Origin: Ricinus communis
Lineage: Eukaryota; Streptophyta; Magnoliopsida; Malpighiales; Euphorbiaceae
Direction of reading: 5' to 3'
Length of the DNA stretch: 64,000 nucleotides
NCBI RefSeq assembly: GCF_019578655.1
Contig: NC_063260.1
Coordinates: 28,544,888-28,608,887, forward strand
This document shows positions 60,462 to 64,000 of this stretch, piece by piece. Position numbers and translations under genes: made by a program. A model generated the notes under the pieces. That model ran no database searches and was not told the DNA's origin. It worked only from the letters and a program-made list of their open reading frames with translations. Position 1 is the first letter of the stretch, and every line of letters starts with the position of its first letter.

Positions 60462-63439
60462 ATTGACATCTAGTAGTGATCCGCTAAATATTGATGGTTA
60501 AGAAATTATATAATAGATTGGATTTCCTAGAATCTAGCAAAAAATAACAATTCATCCTTGAAGATTTCCTATCAAATGTAATTTATATTCAATAATATTA
60601 TAAGTTCATGGTTTGAACTAATAAAGTGTATATATAACGCCGGCCCAGAAATTAAATAAGTCCTAACATAAATTCATTTTCATGCTCTAATATCATACAG
60701 AGATTCACAAGTCCAAAATGCTAAAAATAAGCGCAATTGTAAATTAATCATCAATAGATTAATTTTAATTTAGGTATAAATACTAGGATCAATTAAATCC
60801 AAATTAACACTAATAGCTTTTAGGAACCCAATTGGAACAAGTAGACAAAATCCAAGATGGAAGAAGATTCAAGAAAGAAAAAAGAAAGCCCAGTCCAAAA
60901 TTCCCAACTTAACCTCCAAGAAATAAGAAAGTTGCTGGATGTGCAACTTATGTACTACATTAGATACAATAATTGTAACTAACAAAGAGCTCAAACTAAT
61001 CAACATTCACAGGTAAAGCAGAACAGTTTGACTTAATAATATAACAATGATAAGCAGTAGTAATAATATTAATAAAACATATTTGAAATAACAACTAATA
61101 ATACTAAACAAACAAATATATATATAAAACTGTAACTTTGTATTTGTATTCATGCTTGAGCACTTTTTTCAAATTTGTGTTTTCTGCTTACTGACAACTT
61201 TAAAATAATAATAAAAATATTAAATAATATGATCAAAACATAGCCTACCGGTCAATAATTGACTCCATCTAATTCATAAGAAGGTACAGACCTGTTGGAA
61301 TAAACAGGAGGTGCATGATGCTCCCTCCCATACAGGAACAGAATTTGCAAGTTGATATTTATTGATAAACGGGCGTGTGAATACTGACAGGCAGAGCATG
61401 CATATGTAATTAAATGAAATGAAAAACAGGGTTAGAGTTAGGTTGGATGCATGGCAGAGCACTACCATCCACTTCGAACATCTTGGCTTTATTGTTTAAA
61501 TTAGATAGGGAATATGAGGAGGATGTTAACCCCATGATTGATGAAGTGGAGAAATATCACAGCAGCTCCATACATACACGTACATGCCCACAATATACAG
61601 ACAAAGCTAAAAAGGAAATGGTGTTTCATGCAACTTTCTTCTTTCTATTTTTGTCATTTGTTTTGATAGCTTACCTGGACTGCTCTGATTCAAAAATTTA
61701 AAAGGATATTGATGGATCTGTCTAGAGATTTAGGGTGAATGCCCGTAAGGTTATCTTGCCAATCACAAGAAGAAAAGGTCAGGCAGCCAATGGACTATTT
61801 ATCCAAATTGGTTCTCCCACGATCAAGTTAGATGCCAGAAAAGGATGAAGCAGAGTAACAGCAAAGTGAACAACAAAACGTGTCTTGTGCATGTGAATAT
61901 TTTGAACTCGACAATTCTATTACAAACTGCCTAGCAAGTAAGGAAGCGTGGCTAGCCTCGATTCTCATGACACTCAAGAAATTTTATGTTATTCTTAGGG
62001 CCTTTCTAACCTACCTAGAGTTTAAGCGGCCTTTATTGATAATTCGGGCATTACATTTCAGGTATTCCCAATCCATAATTCTGATCTACAGTGTTTGGTC
62101 AAACATGGACAGTTTAACCTAGCCGATCATCCTATCCTATCAGATATCTTTCAACCAAAATTGATCAGGTAGACATCAAAATCCTTACAGCCTTCTAACT
62201 ACCACGTAAGTAAACAATCTTCTGTGTTGGTTAATTTAATGCATTCTCCTGGAAAACCAAATGACATTACATACAGTGGTAAAAAAGAAAGCTATACATA
62301 AAAAATATGCGTTGCCATTAGTTTATAATTCATAAGGTTTGGACTCCAGCAGAAACCATATTGACTGTGAGCCTCTGAATCAAAATCAATGTAAAGCATA
62401 CAATATTTGCAAACCAGAATAATTAAGGTTGCAGTAGTTCTCATGCAGCTCTTTCCTTCGGCTATTCCAGCTCAATTATTAGGTCAGGGCTTGATCACTG
62501 GGCCATTCCATTTCTTGGCCCGATAATGCTTTACTGGTCTCTTGGCTCATTTAAACCCAATAAGCCATTCTTCGGCTTGACAAGGTTATCCTTTTAGAAT
62601 TTTGTCATTATTAACATATGAAATAGTAAATTTATTATGTTATCCAACGTTGAGTTTTAAATTGTTACTTTCATCCGTAAAAAAAAAAAAAAAAAATTAT
62701 TTGTTGTTTCATGTAAGTAAGAGTTGTGGAGAGCGTCAAAGCATCTATGAAATTATGTCCGCACTGAAAGTTGGTAAATGAAATATAGTGAGTGCCAATA
62801 ATATGCACTAAAGATTGTTTTATTTCTTTTGTTGCATCTGCATTTTCCTTATATGAAGTGTTAGAAAAATTAAGACCAAGACATCATTTTTATTTAATAA
62901 AAATTGTTTAAACTTGTATTTTAAATTGTGGAATTATCACAAGTCCGTACATGACACATGCAAAATGAATGGTTATATATATATTTTTTATAAACACTAA
63001 AAAATATTAATAAAATAGTAAAAGGAAAAAAAAAAAAAGGGAATTCCCATAAGAAGTGAGATATTGAATTTTATGTTTATTCCAAATTGATTCTTCCAAG
63101 TGTTGGGTCAAAATTTTGATATGTGCTTAAGCTATTCTGTTGGAATGTAAGTATAAAATTAACCTTCTATGGATTATTATTTTGTTTTATGCTAATAATA
63201 ATTGCAAACTTTTAATAATATTGAAAACTCTATTTAAGTTGAGAAACCTCTCTTATTAACTTTATTATTAATCGTCATTATCTTTTTTTATAAGAAACCA
63301 TCATTATCTTTTACAAAATTGCTAAAAAGTCTATTATATATAAAATAATAATAATAATCAGATAAACCATAAGTAATTCATAAATAAATTGAATATTAAT
63401 TAGAGCAAAGACAACTAGTAAAAGAAAAGAGAAATAAAG

Positions 63440-63760
63440 CGGATGAGATGACGAAGAAGGGTTTACGATGGAATGGGCCGTCCATAAAAGCCTTTCCATT
63501 AATGGGACCCATAATACAAAACCCTCCCGAAGCTGCGGGTAATGTGTCCCACAATGACTCGACAAAAACGTCGTCGGGTATAGCGGAGTCAACACGCGGC
63601 TCGAACTACACGCGTCGCAAACGAAAAACGGCTTAATTAATGAGAATGGGTGTGAAAATGAAACCTTTACACACGCAAAATCCAAATGTGCAGCTAACTC
63701 GTTCGTCGCTCCTGGCGCCGCCCTTGGCTTTCTTCACAGTTTACTTTTGACTCTCTAGTC
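63440..63760. other. GC-richer block, possible promoter or 5' region of a gene beyond the window
   Basis: Rich in CpG words (aacgtcgtcgggta, caacacgcggctcg, acacgcgtcgcaaacg, ctggcgccgccc) within AT-rich DNA, with many ACGCGT/CGCG-like sites. Neither overlapping ORF (63448-63636 + or 63311-63685 -) has a recognisable domain. No gene could be placed. Confidence 0.3.
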
Positions 63761-64000
63761 GCTAGTCAATTACAACCGCAGTGGGATAATGCTTCTGTGG
63801 TTTTTGCTATAATCTTTCCTTTTTTTACACCTAAACATCCCAAACTGGTCAACCAATATATCTACATACTTTTAACTTTGTATTTTCATTATATTGCAAT
63901 GACTAGTCAGATGCAATTAAAATAATTCTTTTTAAATATAATATTCGATAAATAAAAATTAATAATTATGTATTAATATAAAAATAAAAATTAAATACTA

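Larger units (their letters stand above)
57800..63430. other. AT-rich intergenic DNA
   Basis: No supported gene. It includes a short direct duplication (two 'gactctgttgtg' words at about 58620-58665), copy 2 of AT-rich repeat family 1 (60110-60345), a long AT microsatellite and moderately complex sequence at 61440-62580 without recognisable domains. The ORFs at 61447-61701 and 61880-62122 (+) are unsupported. Confidence 0.6.

Noticed and set aside
61447..62122. ORFs of 80-84 codons in more complex sequence
   Set aside because: No recognisable family, no consistent splice signals and no flanking exons.

Overview
This is nuclear DNA from a eudicot plant. The window is AT-rich, intergenic stretches are long, GT-AG introns are clearly visible, and the protein-coding genes belong to plant families. 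My impression of a Malpighiales/Euphorbiaceae-type genome (castor bean or cassava relatives) comes only from the general look of the proteins and was not tested.

Layout. 1-14.0 kb: gene-free AT-rich DNA with decayed repeats, including an LTR-like relic, a MITE, a GTATA-rich repeat array and two dispersed AT-rich repeat families that recur elsewhere in the window. 14.5-19.6 kb (+): a seven-exon ARF GTPase-activating protein of the AGD8/9 type. 23.9-27.8 kb (+): a seven-exon ubiquitin-specific protease resembling UBP20/21. 29.2-30.5 kb (-): a secreted glycine-rich cell-wall-type protein. 32.0-44.5 kb: a rearranged endogenous pararetrovirus (Caulimoviridae, florendovirus/petuvirus-like). 44.6-45.4 kb: a fold-back MITE and related half copies. 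47.7-48.1 kb (-): a LINE ORF1 (DUF4283/zinc knuckle) relic. 48.5-49.0 kb (-): a gamma-glutamylcyclotransferase/AIG2-like gene. 55.7-55.9 kb (-): a dead fragment of an ethanolamine-phosphate cytidylyltransferase gene. 57.0-57.6 kb (-): a small basic protein with an N-terminal Cys module. 58-64 kb: AT-rich DNA ending in a GC-richer block at 63.44-63.76 kb.

The viral locus is the most unusual part. A nearly genome-length copy on the minus strand (about 32,007-38,815) meets a partial copy on the plus strand (about 38,857-44,345). The two form an inverted repeat with arms of about 5.5-5.7 kb. The roughly 1.2 kb between the arms holds the only copy of the movement-protein gene, still an uninterrupted ORF, and the tRNA-Met primer-binding site. 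Everything mirrored in the arms (coat, zinc knuckle, protease, RT, RNase H, ORF2) is broken by stops and frameshifts. Read-through RNA would be a hairpin with a movement-protein loop, a plausible natural source of virus-matching small RNAs. That is inference; no expression data were available.

The cellular genes are unrelated housekeeping or structural genes in ordinary plant order, with no sign of a cluster or pathway. No CRISPR array, bacterial operon, rRNA or convincing tRNA gene was seen.
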